A stretch of DNA of 64,000 bases from Stutzerimonas stutzeri (GCF_024448985.1 NZ_JAMOII010000015.1:1-64000); one strand, 5' to 3'; shown: positions 39,430 through 48,405, counted from the stretch's first letter. Made by a program: numbers and translations. Notes: generated by a model not told the origin, from the letters alone.

Positions 39430-40314
39430 ATGTTTGCAAACCTGCCGCTCACCGCATTGCGCACTTTCGAATCCGCCGCGCGGCTGCAAAGCTTCAAGGC
39501 GGCGGCCGAGGAGCTCGCCGTCACGCCCACGGCGGTGTCGCATCAGATCAAATCGCTCGAAGGATGGCTGGGTGTGCCGCTGTTCCAGCGGATGGCTCGA
39601 GGCGTGCGCCTGACCGAGTGCGGCGAGCGGCTGTTTCGCAGCCTGCACGGGGCGCTGCTCGACGTCGTGCAGACGGTCGATCAACTGCGTCCACAACCGA
39701 GTACTGGCAGCCTGACCCTGTCCACCACACCAGCCTTCGCGGCGCTCTGGCTGATCCCACGCCTTGGTCGCTTTTATCAGGCGCACCCCGGCATCAAGGT
39801 ACGCGTCGAAACCAGCACCGAGCTGCTCGATCTGCATCAGGATGCCAGCATCGATCTGGTGATCCGCTATGGCTACGGCGACCACCCCACCCTGCACAGC
39901 CAGTGCCTGCTCGATGAATGCTTCGGCGTTTATGGCGCACCGGGTCTGCTTGCCTCCTTCGATCCGATGCGGCTGACGCTGATTACCGTGCGCTGGCGCA
40001 ACTCGCAGCTTTACGACCGCAGCTGGAAAGCCTGGTGCGAAGCGGCTGGCGAGTCATGGCTGGAGCGCACCGAACTGCGCGAATATGACGAAGAGCATTA
40101 CGCCCTGCAGGCCGCCATAGCCGGGCAAGGCCTGGTGCTGGCGAGCAATGTGTTGGTCTCACAAAGTCTGGCGATGGGACTGCTGCAGCCCTACCGCACC
40201 GAGATCACGGTGCCCGGCGCAAACTACACAGCACTCTGCGTACCGGGCCGTGAGCGGCACCCGCCGGTCAAGGCCTTCTTCGACTGGCTTGACAGCGAGT
40301 CTGGCAGTCGCTGA
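39430..40314 (+). CDS. LysR-family regulator, GcvA-like branch
   Basis: 294 residues. The N-terminal helix-turn-helix (LTALRTFESAARLQSFKAAA, VTPTAVSHQIKSLEGWLGVP) is typical of the GcvA subgroup. The effector domain starts near residue 90 (GSLTLSTTPAFAALWLIPRL) and includes the subgroup's IDLVIRYGYGDHP. The start with GAGGTG five bases upstream was preferred; an ATG nine codons earlier is possible. It probably controls the divergent azoreductase-SMR pair in response to an electrophile or quinone (inference from context only). Confidence 0.88.
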   Translation: MFANLPLTALRTFESAARLQSFKAAAEELAVTPTAVSHQIKSLEGWLGVPLFQRMARGVRLTECGERLFRSLHGALLDVVQTVDQLRPQPSTGSLTLSTTPAFAALWLIPRLGRFYQAHPGIKVRVETSTELLDLHQDASIDLVIRYGYGDHPTLHSQCLLDECFGVYGAPGLLASFDPMRLTLITVRWRNSQLYDRSWKAWCEAAGESWLERTELREYDEEHYALQAAIAGQGLVLASNVLVSQSLAMGLLQPYRTEITVPGANYTALCVPGRERHPPVKAFFDWLDSESGSR

Positions 40315-40319
40315 ACCTG

Positions 40320-40940
40320 TCAGGTCAATGGCGTAATCACCGCCGTCTGATATGCCGGCCGCTGTTGCAGCCGCTCATACCAGTGCCGCAGGTGCGGCAG
40401 GTCCGGCCGCTCGATGGGCATCTCGAACCAGGCGTAGGCGAAGCAACCTAGCGGGATATCGCCCATGCCCAATGATTCACCCGATAGATACGGCTGTTCG
40501 GCCAAGGCTCGATCGACAATGGCGAGCAGCTTGCCACATTCAGCCAACGCTGCTTGCACGGCGTCCATATCCCGCTTTTCCGGGGCGGTACGCACGATGT
40601 TCCAGAACAGCGGGCGGAAGGGCGTGGCCAGGGCTGAAGTCGTCCAGTCCATCCATTTATCCGCCCCGGCGCGCTGACGCGGATCGGTATTCCATAGCGT
40701 GCCCTCGCCATACTGTGCGGCGAGGTAGCGAACGATGGTATTCGATTCCCACAGCACCAGCTCGCCGTCTTCAAGACATGGCACCAGGCGATTCGGATTC
40801 TTCGCAAGGTACTCGGCTCCACCCACCACGCCGAAGGCGCCTCCCGCATCGATGCGGGTATAGGGAACACCAAGCTCTTCGAGGCACCAGAGCGCCTTCT
40901 TCACATTGGTCGAGTTATTTCGACCCCACAGCGTCAACAT
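40320..40940 (-). CDS. Glutathione S-transferase
   Basis: 206 residues with a thioredoxin-like N-terminal domain (LTLWGRNNSTNVKKALWCLEEL; Ser/Asn at the catalytic position; cis-Pro in NRLVPCLEDG; glutathione contact LWESNTIVRYLA). A helical C-terminal domain follows (SLGMGDIPLGCFAYAWFEMP is the capping box region). Probably cytosolic detoxification. It is convergent with the LysR gene, with only five bases between stops. Confidence 0.9.
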   Translation of the reverse strand: MLTLWGRNNSTNVKKALWCLEELGVPYTRIDAGGAFGVVGGAEYLAKNPNRLVPCLEDGELVLWESNTIVRYLAAQYGEGTLWNTDPRQRAGADKWMDWTTSALATPFRPLFWNIVRTAPEKRDMDAVQAALAECGKLLAIVDRALAEQPYLSGESLGMGDIPLGCFAYAWFEMPIERPDLPHLRHWYERLQQRPAYQTAVITPLT

Positions 40941-41019
40941 GCATTCACCCTCCGTCTTCGGCGTTCATCGCCAAGACCAAACCTAACCGCAACTGATGAC
41001 GCGAGCGATGTTTGATCGA

Positions 41020-43005
41020 TCAGAGCGCTTTTCTTCGTGACTTCAGCAGACGCGTTGCGCCTTGGGTTTTCTGGGTGAACCATAGGACGCGACTGACGCC
41101 ACGGGTGATCGCCACGTAAGCCAGGCGCAGGCTCTCGTCGGCCATGGCCTGGTCATAGCTGTTTCGGAAAAAACCTGAATAGGCGTACAACGCGTTGCGC
41201 AGCGGGTGCTTTTCCGGCGGTAAGCAGTCATCGACGATGATCGCGACCTCCGCCTGCAAGCCTTTGGCACGGTGAATGGTGTAGGTCTTGACCGGTAGCT
41301 TCTTGTCCAGCTCGGCCTGAATGGCGCGCAACGGCTCGTTGCGTCGACTGAGCACCAGCACAGCGTTGCGATCGGCCTCTAGCCGCGTCGCGACGTGCTC
41401 GCACTGCGCCTTGACCTCTCGAACCAGCTCGGGCAATCGCGCCTTCACATCGAAGCCTGTTATCAATTTCACACCGTGATCGCCCGGCTGAGTGACCTTG
41501 CCGGCCTTGCTGGTTTTGTCCTGCTTGAACTGGACGCCAGCCAGTACCGCCTCACCATCGCGAATGATCGGTTCGATGGAGCGATAGTTGGTTTCCAGCA
41601 TCAGCACCTGGCTCTTCTTCGACGCGCCCTTGCTGGGGAAGTATTTGTCGAAATCCATGAACAGCTCTGGCGAACTGCCGCGCCAGCCGTAAATCGACTG
41701 CCAGTCGTCACCGATAGCCATCAGACTGACCGGCTCGGCCAGGCCAGCCAACGACCGGTGCAACGCCTGAAGCCATTGAACGATCTGCGGCGAGATGTCC
41801 TGAAACTCGTCGATCAGCAAATGACTGAAGGGCGCCAATGCTTCGGCGGACGCACCCTTCCCGCCCGCCGCCAGACGCTGCGTAAGCTGCTGAAACGCGC
41901 CGTTGAAGGTCATCAGCCCCTGCGCCTGCAGTGCTGCCTGGAAATGCTTCCAGAACAGGACCAGGGCATCGATGAACCTGCATTCACGTTCCGAGCTGGC
42001 CATCCGACTGGTCTGCATCTGTTCAATACGGATGCCGATGCTCTCGATGAAACCCGCCTGCGCATAAAACGCCTCGAACAGCGGGACAGCGACGAATTCG
42101 CCAGTCAGCTTGAACGCATCCAGCGGCGCTTTTGGCGTTTTGCGCTGATCTGCAACCGGCGACGGCAGATCGAGTAACTGGTGCACCAGTGTCCGGAAGC
42201 CTTCCTCTTCGGCATAGCAGCTCTGATAGGCCTGCTTCAGCAACCGCTGCTGTCCCGGCCGCAAACGCGAGGCGGCCAGCGGGTTATCCAGCTCGGTGGG
42301 CGACGCGCCCTTTTCGTCAAGCTGCTCGAACCAGATCGGCTTGCCCAGCACGTCCTTGGCCAGCACCGCCATGGCCGAATGGAAGGTTCGTACGCATTGG
42401 CGCGCGCTGGCGGGGTCGAACTCGAAGTTCCAGTAGCCGAGCACCCGCACCAACTGCTCGCGCAGCTGCATGCAGGAGGCATTGGTGAAGGAAATCACCG
42501 TCAGCCGCTCCGGTGGGATCTCGAGATGACAGAGCATGAACACCACGCGCAGCACCAGCGTGGTGGATTTGCCCGAGCCGGCACCGGCGAAGATCCGCGT
42601 TACCGGGCTGTCGCTGAGGATCATCGCCCATTGTTCCTCGGACGGCGCGCAGATCACCCCGGCGTCGACCGCGCGACCAACCCGCAGGCGCATCGCCTGG
42701 ATCTGCTGATCTTCGACCGGCAGTTTCGCCGGCCCGTAGATGCCTTCGCTGGCGGGCTTGCGGGGTTTCGCTCTGGGTTTGGCGGTTGCATCTGCTTGCT
42801 TGACCTTGCGACCGACTGCGGCGGGCGGCTTGCCGGTGTGTTTGGCGACTCGCTTGCCGGCCTGTTTGGGAGCGGAGCCGGGCCAACGGTGCAGGATCAG
42901 CTCTTCTTCCGATTGCAAATAGGCCGAGGTTCGAGGAAAGCAGCGCGCCAATGCTCCCGAAACCAGGCGCTTGTAGCGTTTGACGGCAGACAACATGACG
43001 ATCAA
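41020..43005 (-). CDS. UvrD/Rep-like superfamily 1 DNA helicase
   Basis: 661 residues. Motifs in order: Q-like PSEEQWAMILS, Walker A AGAGSGKSTTLVLRV (about residue 140), Ia SFTNASCMQLRE, II LLIDEFQDISPQ, III GDDWQSIYGWRGSS, IV LETNYRS, V TIHRAKGLQAEVAIIVDD, VI RLAYVAITRGVSRVLW. The set matches a 3'-5' SF1A translocase. Unusual is a basic, low-complexity N-terminal extension of about 100 residues (many Lys, Ala and Pro) before the first motif. It is shorter in the 1B/2B insertions than UvrD or Rep. Likely role in DNA repair or replication restart, but the paralogue group is uncertain. Confidence 0.85.
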   Translation of the reverse strand: MIVMLSAVKRYKRLVSGALARCFPRTSAYLQSEEELILHRWPGSAPKQAGKRVAKHTGKPPAAVGRKVKQADATAKPRAKPRKPASEGIYGPAKLPVEDQQIQAMRLRVGRAVDAGVICAPSEEQWAMILSDSPVTRIFAGAGSGKSTTLVLRVVFMLCHLEIPPERLTVISFTNASCMQLREQLVRVLGYWNFEFDPASARQCVRTFHSAMAVLAKDVLGKPIWFEQLDEKGASPTELDNPLAASRLRPGQQRLLKQAYQSCYAEEEGFRTLVHQLLDLPSPVADQRKTPKAPLDAFKLTGEFVAVPLFEAFYAQAGFIESIGIRIEQMQTSRMASSERECRFIDALVLFWKHFQAALQAQGLMTFNGAFQQLTQRLAAGGKGASAEALAPFSHLLIDEFQDISPQIVQWLQALHRSLAGLAEPVSLMAIGDDWQSIYGWRGSSPELFMDFDKYFPSKGASKKSQVLMLETNYRSIEPIIRDGEAVLAGVQFKQDKTSKAGKVTQPGDHGVKLITGFDVKARLPELVREVKAQCEHVATRLEADRNAVLVLSRRNEPLRAIQAELDKKLPVKTYTIHRAKGLQAEVAIIVDDCLPPEKHPLRNALYAYSGFFRNSYDQAMADESLRLAYVAITRGVSRVLWFTQKTQGATRLLKSRRKAL

Positions 43006-43165
43006 CCAGACATGAACAAGTGGCTGATATGGTAAGGGTTTTTCGCAGGCGGCTGGCTTCTCAACGCAAATTGACGCGATGCGTTCGTCGGTTGCTCCGC
43101 ACCTCTGCGCGCGTACGGGTCACTAAATGAAATCCCCATCCCTATAAGCGGCTGCTCCGGTATCT

Positions 43166-44194
43166 ATGCACAGAATCGGTTTCGCCTGCATGTATCGCCA
43201 TCCTGGCCACAGTGAATCGCTAAAGGAGCTGGAGGCCATCGAGCGTGCCTTCAACCCACGTTCGACCACGTTGCGCTGGCTCAACAGCGTGACGCAGGAC
43301 GCGGCTCGCGAAAAACTGAACGGCATCATCGAACACAACCTAGCTGCGCAGCTGCGGCTACTCGAGTACGTCGGGACGCTGCCGGACCAGCTGCACATGC
43401 TGCGTCTGAGCAGCGATCTGCTGCCCTTCTACAGTCATCCAGAAGCAGTCGATTTCTATCGCCAGACCGATGTGCGAAATGTGATCGAGAAGGGTTTTGC
43501 GCAGATCGGCGACTGCGCTCGGGCGCTGGGCATCCGCCTCTCGTTACACCCAGGGCAATATTGTGTGCTCGGATCGGACAAGCCGCAGGTTGTGGAAAAC
43601 AGCCTGGCGGAGTTCGAATACCACGCCGACATGATCCGCATGATGGGCTTCGGCCGGCAGTTTCAGGACTTCAAGTGCAACGTGCATATCGCCGGGCGGC
43701 TGGGCGTCGATGGGATTCGCGCGGTCTGGCCGCGCCTGTCGCAGGAAGCGCGAAACTGCATCACCTTCGAGAATGAAGAAAAGACCTATGGGGTCGACGA
43801 CTGTTTGCAACTCGCAGACCTCGCGCCGGTGGTGCTAGACATCCATCACTGCTGGATCAATGAAGAACGCTACATCGACCCGCATGACCCACGCGTCGCC
43901 CGAATCATCGACAGCTGGCGCGGTGTGCGCCCAGCCATGCACTACTCACAGCCGCCCGAAAGCCTGATTGAGCGTGGCTTTTCACCGGAACAGAAGTTGG
44001 AGATGCCGGCCCTGCTTCAACACATCAGCAAGCGCGACCTCTATGGCCACAGCAAGCGTATGTGGAATCACTGGACCAACCAGTACGCTCGCGAATTCCT
44101 CGACCGCTTCGACATGATGTTCGAGGCCAAAGACAAGAATCTTGCCGCTCTGGATTACTACACCGATTATCTGGCGGACAGCGTTGACTCCTGA
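43166..44194 (+). CDS. uvsE: UV damage endonuclease UvsE/UVDE
   Basis: 342-residue TIM-barrel endonuclease that nicks DNA 5' to UV photoproducts in an alternative excision pathway. Family features: MHRIGFACMYRH start, TTLRWLNSV, LRLSSDLLPFYSHP, the metal-site blocks LSLHPGQYCVLGS, CNVHIAG, ITFENEE, LDIHHCWINEE and MHYSQPP. UvsE is common in Bacillus and Deinococcus but sporadic in proteobacteria. The gene stands alone, divergent from the helicase gene. No LexA-type or TGTACA motif is visible in its 160-base upstream region. Confidence 0.93.
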   Translation: MHRIGFACMYRHPGHSESLKELEAIERAFNPRSTTLRWLNSVTQDAAREKLNGIIEHNLAAQLRLLEYVGTLPDQLHMLRLSSDLLPFYSHPEAVDFYRQTDVRNVIEKGFAQIGDCARALGIRLSLHPGQYCVLGSDKPQVVENSLAEFEYHADMIRMMGFGRQFQDFKCNVHIAGRLGVDGIRAVWPRLSQEARNCITFENEEKTYGVDDCLQLADLAPVVLDIHHCWINEERYIDPHDPRVARIIDSWRGVRPAMHYSQPPESLIERGFSPEQKLEMPALLQHISKRDLYGHSKRMWNHWTNQYAREFLDRFDMMFEAKDKNLAALDYYTDYLADSVDS

Positions 44195-44315
44195 TGCCGT
44201 GGCGGCCTGCAAGGCTGACTAATCGGTACTGGATTTTTGAGATTTGGGATTGGCGCAGGAGAAGGAATCACTGTTTGAGTCTATGCCCGGCTGGGCTTGC
44301 GCTCAGACTCGTTGA

Positions 44316-44348
44316 CCCTGCGCAAGCCCCGTGTCGGTTTGCGCAGGG
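44316..44348. terminator. Hairpin between uvsE and the small membrane protein gene
   Basis: CCCTGCGCAA, a 13-base loop, then TTGCGCAGGG form a perfect 10-bp stem between two convergent genes; no T-run in either direction. Confidence 0.5.
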
Positions 44349-44359
44349 TGATCAAGGGA

Positions 44360-44578
44360 TCAGAAGTTTCGAAGCAGAATTTCCTGTTCTTTGCGCTTGG
44401 CCAGTACGTCTGCGGCCACGAGGGCCAGTAGTGGCAGCACGCCCACCTTGAGCGCGAGGTCCCAGGATCCAAGGAACCCGATCAGTACAGCTCCAACGAC
44501 GACGAGTATGGCCATGCAATGTGCACAGAAGCGCCACAATTCGAGTGCAACGACCTGAGCATTCTGGTTGTTGATCAT
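44360..44578 (-). CDS. Small two-helix membrane protein, unknown function
   Basis: 72 residues: a short polar N-terminus (MINNQNAQVVALELWRF), two closely spaced hydrophobic helices (CAHCMAILVVVGAVLIGFLG and LKVGVLPLLALVAADVLA) and a charged tail (KRKEQEILLRNF). A Cys-x-x-Cys pair precedes helix 1. A GAGGGG ribosome site lies 8 bases before the ATG. The promoter region carries the perfect palindrome CTTGTACAAG, the same as in the photolyase operon promoter, so blue-light control is suspected. I do not recognise the family. Confidence 0.68.
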   Translation of the reverse strand: MINNQNAQVVALELWRFCAHCMAILVVVGAVLIGFLGSWDLALKVGVLPLLALVAADVLAKRKEQEILLRNF

Positions 44579-44607
44579 ACTGAGCCCCTCTTTGTTGTTT
44601 TAATCGC

Positions 44608-44617
44608 CTTGTACAAG
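44608..44617 (-). promoter_or_regulatory. CTTGTACAAG palindrome, putative LitR-type operator
   Basis: A perfect 10-bp palindrome 30 bases upstream of the small membrane protein start, identical to the central site (33509-33518) of the ybgA-phrB promoter. An AT-rich GATTAAAAC follows on the minus strand where a -10 would lie. Confidence 0.5.
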
Positions 44618-44800
44618 CTTCAGCGTAGCTACCCTGCGCGCATGCGCAACCATATTTTTGTGTCATTAATGTGTCTAGCACGCCGGTTACAGCGATTTTT
44701 TTTGAGAGTTCCGTTAACGCCAACGGATCGAACAACAGTGCCGTCACCGTCATGTCACATCCAGCCATGGCGACACGCGGCGACGTTTGATGTCAGCGGA

Positions 44801-45940
44801 TCAACGATCCACTCCGAGAATCTTGTTCAGCGCGCGCCGGAGAATTTCGACGGTACGGTCCAGGTTTCTCAGCTTTTCCAATCCGAACAGGCCAATGCGG
44901 AAGGTCTGAAAGTCGGTTGGCTCGTCGCATTGCAGGGGGACGCCCGCGGCAATCTGCAGACCTTGCGCAGCGAACTTGCTGCCGCTCCTGATTTCGCTGT
45001 CGGTGGTGTAGCAAACCACCACGCCCGGCGCCTCGAAGCCCTCCGCCGCAACGCTTCTGAATCCTTTTTCAGCCAGCAACACCCTCACCCGCCGGCCCAG
45101 CTCCAACTGGTCGGCACGAAGGGCGTCGAAGCCGTAATCCCGTGTTTCCAGCATGACGTCCCGAAAACGCATCAGAGCGTCACTGGGGAGGGTCGCGTGA
45201 TAGGCATGCCCGCCCTGCTCGTAAGCCTGCATGATCTGCAGCCATTTCTTGAGATCGCAGGCGAAGCTGCTGCTCTGAGTCGCTTCGACACGAGACTGCG
45301 CAGCCTGGCTGAGCATCACCAGCGCACAGCAAGGCGAAGCGCTCCAACCTTTCTGCGGTGCACTGATCAGCACATCCACTCCGCTTGCCTGCATGTCAAC
45401 CCATAGCGCGCCGGAGGCGATGCAATCAAGAACGAACAACCCACCAACCGCATGCACAGCATCTGCCACCGCACGTAGATAGTTGTCCGGCAGGATCATC
45501 CCTGACGAGGTTTCCACATGAGGGGCAAATACAAGATCCGGCTTCTGCGCCGCAATGGTCGCAATTACCTCATCTATCGGTGGCGGGATGAATGCAGCCT
45601 GGGATGCCTGGCTCTGTGGTCGCGCTTTGAGCACGGTGGACGATGCGGGCATCCCACCCATGTCGAAAATCTGCGTCCAGCGGTAACTGAACCAGCCATT
45701 TCGAATCACCAGACATTTGCGGCCATGCGCCAGCTGGCGCACCACCGCCTCCATGCCAAACGTACCGCTGCCCGGCACGACGGCAACCGCGTGGGCGTTG
45801 TAGACGGATTTGAGCGTGGTGGAGATATCGTTCATGACGGCCTGGAACGACCGGGACATATGGTTCAGCGAACGGTCGGTGTACACGACCGAGTATTCAA
45901 TCAATCCATCAGGATCGACACTAGGAAAAAGGTCTGACAT
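44801..45940 (-). CDS. Class V aminotransferase, PLP-dependent
   Basis: 379 residues of the alanine-glyoxylate/serine-glyoxylate aminotransferase group (fold type I). The PLP lysine lies in VDVLISAPQKGWSASPCC; the cofactor-stacking region is VVPGSGTFGMEAVV, and the Asp that contacts the pyridine nitrogen is in GGLFVLDCIASGALWVD. The N-terminal part includes YTDRSLNHMSRSFQ. Substrates could be Ala, Ser, glyoxylate or 2-aminoethylphosphonate; no phosphonate or photorespiratory gene is adjacent. It is separated by 222 bases from the downstream small membrane gene and has its own upstream region. Confidence 0.85.
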   Translation of the reverse strand: MSDLFPSVDPDGLIEYSVVYTDRSLNHMSRSFQAVMNDISTTLKSVYNAHAVAVVPGSGTFGMEAVVRQLAHGRKCLVIRNGWFSYRWTQIFDMGGMPASSTVLKARPQSQASQAAFIPPPIDEVIATIAAQKPDLVFAPHVETSSGMILPDNYLRAVADAVHAVGGLFVLDCIASGALWVDMQASGVDVLISAPQKGWSASPCCALVMLSQAAQSRVEATQSSSFACDLKKWLQIMQAYEQGGHAYHATLPSDALMRFRDVMLETRDYGFDALRADQLELGRRVRVLLAEKGFRSVAAEGFEAPGVVVCYTTDSEIRSGSKFAAQGLQIAAGVPLQCDEPTDFQTFRIGLFGLEKLRNLDRTVEILRRALNKILGVDR

Positions 45941-46145
45941 GGGTTCACTCCGCAGCTAGAGAGCTGGCATCGACCCTGCCCGAAGCCGGAACGCAATACA
46001 AGCGTTACAAAGCCCGGCTCTATCCGACATAACCCCTTCGTAGCTTCGATGAGGAATCGATAGCGAAACAAGACATGGCGCTGCCAGCTCGAATAGTTCC
46101 AACCACTTGTCGGAAACCGAAACGAATAGTCACGGCGTGTTGTTC

Positions 46146-46177
46146 AAAAAAATGGCGCCTCGAACTTCAAGAGGCGC
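46146..46177 (-). terminator. Intrinsic terminator on the minus strand
   Basis: Minus strand: GCGCCTC, 9-base loop, GAGGCGC, then CATTTTTTT. The stem is perfect. No protein gene leads into it from the right. Confidence 0.75.
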
Positions 46178-46296
46178 GACCTATGCAGCATTGGCCTATG
46201 GAACTGCCTAATCAAGGACGACAAACATTACCATCCGCTTAAAAAGACAATTTGTTGGCGCCGTTATTCAGTCCTTTACTGTTTTAATCATTAGAA
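46146..46296 (-). ncRNA. Candidate small RNA
   Basis: On the minus strand a perfect TATAAT (46308-46303) within TTTTATAATTTG is followed about 150 bases later by an intrinsic terminator (46146-46177), with no open frame between. The -35 is weak. The predicted RNA has two GGA motifs (AAAGGACTG and AGCGGATGG). Purely a promoter-terminator prediction. Confidence 0.35.
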
Positions 46297-46467
46297 AAAC
46301 AAATTATAAAAGCGCCAGCGAAACGAAGAGCCACTTGGGTTCCGTCTCGCCTCTGGTTCGGTCTTTTGTGGAAATTCGCCCCTTGGGCAGCCCCTCTTAT
46401 TGATCAACCTCCCTGTCACTACGTCCCGTGTATCGCGTTTGGACGTTCATAGTCACGGTGAGCCGAA

Positions 46468-48207
46468 ATGTCCGTCACAATTTTTCCGAGCGCCCGTAAA
46501 GGCCTCATGTCTGCAATCGCCCTGGCCGCATTGCTGAGCTTTTTCCCTAATAGCAATGTCAGCGCGGCATCCGTTGGCAGCACCAGCACCTCGGGGTTCT
46601 CCTACTCGGCGCTGATTAACAAGTTCACCAACAACTATTGGCAGAACGGTTCCTGGCGCGCATCGGCTGGCGTTTCGGTCGCTGCCACAGAGCAGAACCT
46701 CGCCGCTTTTCGTGTTGGCACCTCGGTGCGAACGGCTGATGGTCAGATACGCACCGTCACCTCGGTCAAGCCCGCCAGCGGCGCGCTGACTGTCTTCCTG
46801 ACGGGACCGGTACTAGACGGCAGCGTGATCGGTTATCCCAACCGACTCAGCGTCAGCAAGGTGGCAAGTTCGACGCCGGTTGTCACCGCACCGGAAAGCC
46901 CGCCGGCCGCTGCGCCAAGCCATGCCGCGCTGATCAACAAGTTCACCAACAGCTATTGGCTGAACGGCTCCTGGCGAGCATCGGCCGGTGTTTCGGTCGC
47001 TGCTACCGCGAAGAACAGCGCAGCCTTCGTCATCGGCGCATCGGTCCGCACGGCGGACGGCCAGGTACGCACCGTCACGTCAGTCAAACCGGCGAGCGGC
47101 GCATTGACCGTATTCATGGACGGTCCCGTGCTCGACGGCAACATCATTGGCTATCCGAACAAGCTCAGCCTGGTAGCTGCTCCGGCATCCCACCCAGCGT
47201 TGTCTCCCGATCCGATCGCAGATGCAGCGCTCACAGCGAACGAACCCGTGCAACTGGTGGGCGTTGCGCTTTCCGGTGCCGCTTTCGGACCTTCGGTTCT
47301 GCCCGGCAAGCACGGCACCAACTACATCTATCCGGCCGAGTCGTACTACAAGAAATACGCAGAGCAAGGGTTGAAGCTGGTTCGCCTGCCGTTCCTCTGG
47401 GAGCGTATACAGCCGCAACTGGATACCGAGTTGGACGCCGCGCAATTGGCTTTGCTCACCCAATCGCTCGATTTCGCGCAGAAGCACGGCGTCAAGGTCG
47501 TGCTCGACATGCACAACTATTACCGCTACTACAAGCAGCCGATCGGCTCCGAAAACGTACCGATCAAGTCGTTCGCCAATGCTTGGAAGCGAATCGCACT
47601 GAAAGTCGGAAACCATCCCGCGTTGAGCGGTTATGGCCTGATGAACGAGCCGAACACCAAAGGGCTCTGGCCTGAAGCAGCGCTGGCCGCCTCCAAGGCG
47701 ATCCGCACGGTGGACAAGACCAACTGGATCTATGTCGCCGGTGATCGATTCTCCAGCGCATGGCACTGGCCGCAGTCCAACACCCAGCTCATTGCCGACC
47801 CGTGGATGCGCGACCCGCAGAACAACCTGATCTTCGAAGCGCACATGTACCTCGACCGCGACACCTCGGGCATGTACGCCGACAAGACCGAAACCTTCGC
47901 ACCGGATCTGGGCATTAACCGCGCCAAGCCATTCGTGGACTGGCTGCGAACGAACAATCTTCGCGGCTTCATCGGTGAGATGGGCGTACCGGGCTATGCG
48001 CCCGATGCGATCGTCGCGATGGACAATCTGCTGGGCTACCTGCGAGAAAACTGCGTACCGCTCACCTACTGGGCCGCCGGTCCCTGGTGGGGCAAGTACA
48101 TCCTGGCGCTGGACGTATCGGGAGGTGCAGAGCAACCTCAGCTGCCAGTTCTAAGAAAGCACGCCGCAACACCGAACACCTGCGCGGCCATTGGCGAACC
48201 GATGTAA
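46468..48207 (+). CDS. Secreted GH5-family glycoside hydrolase with duplicated N-terminal domain
   Basis: 579 residues. The signal peptide is about residues 1-34 (ALLSFFPNSNVSA). Two tandem copies of an unassigned domain of about 85 residues follow (about 43-131 and 150-238); both contain ALINKFTN.YW.NGSWRASA and SVKPASGALTVF, and they are joined by a Pro/Ala-rich linker. The GH5 barrel (about 260-565) shows KVVLDMHNYYRYY, the acid/base Glu in YGLMNEPN (about 392) and the nucleophile Glu in GFIGEMGVPG (about 504). This is endoglucanase-like, but the true polysaccharide is unknown. An intrinsic terminator follows. Confidence 0.88.
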   Translation: MSVTIFPSARKGLMSAIALAALLSFFPNSNVSAASVGSTSTSGFSYSALINKFTNNYWQNGSWRASAGVSVAATEQNLAAFRVGTSVRTADGQIRTVTSVKPASGALTVFLTGPVLDGSVIGYPNRLSVSKVASSTPVVTAPESPPAAAPSHAALINKFTNSYWLNGSWRASAGVSVAATAKNSAAFVIGASVRTADGQVRTVTSVKPASGALTVFMDGPVLDGNIIGYPNKLSLVAAPASHPALSPDPIADAALTANEPVQLVGVALSGAAFGPSVLPGKHGTNYIYPAESYYKKYAEQGLKLVRLPFLWERIQPQLDTELDAAQLALLTQSLDFAQKHGVKVVLDMHNYYRYYKQPIGSENVPIKSFANAWKRIALKVGNHPALSGYGLMNEPNTKGLWPEAALAASKAIRTVDKTNWIYVAGDRFSSAWHWPQSNTQLIADPWMRDPQNNLIFEAHMYLDRDTSGMYADKTETFAPDLGINRAKPFVDWLRTNNLRGFIGEMGVPGYAPDAIVAMDNLLGYLRENCVPLTYWAAGPWWGKYILALDVSGGAEQPQLPVLRKHAATPNTCAAIGEPM

Positions 48208-48231
48208 CTTCCGTTTCGCAGCGCTCCACCG

Positions 48232-48269
48232 AAGGCCTGGCACATCCTGTGTCAGGCCTTTTGTTTTTG
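48232..48269 (+). terminator. Intrinsic terminator after the GH5 gene
   Basis: AAGGCCTGGCACA-TCC-TGTGTCAGGCCTT is a 13-bp stem with one G-U pair, followed by TTGTTTTT; it lies 25 bases after the stop. Confidence 0.92.
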
Positions 48270-48405
48270 AGTAGCCCACGCTTCGCTGGCGGAGAAAGAG
48301 GCGGGAAAGCCTCACAGATCCGGTCGTCCCGGCGAGGTCTACGACGGGGCTGTTCTCTGCCGCACCGTGATTCATCCAAGCGATACATATCTACAATCAA
48401 AAATT

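Larger units (their letters stand above)
45941..46467. other. AT-rich intergenic region, no protein gene
   Basis: 527 bases without a convincing coding frame and clearly more AT-rich than its neighbours, especially 46200-46320. It contains a minus-strand terminator with a TATAAT box upstream of it (candidate small RNA) and must contain the promoter of the GH5 gene. Confidence 0.6.

Noticed and set aside
44352-44768. 138-residue minus-strand frame covering the small membrane protein gene
   Set aside because: Overlaps the better-supported 72-residue gene in another frame; its second half is Arg/Gly-rich shadow sequence. Its first 40 residues could be a leader peptide but nothing supports it.
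45875-45895. GTCGGTGTACACGACC palindrome
   Set aside because: Contains TGTACA but lies in the aminotransferase coding sequence (VVYTDRS); codon use explains it.
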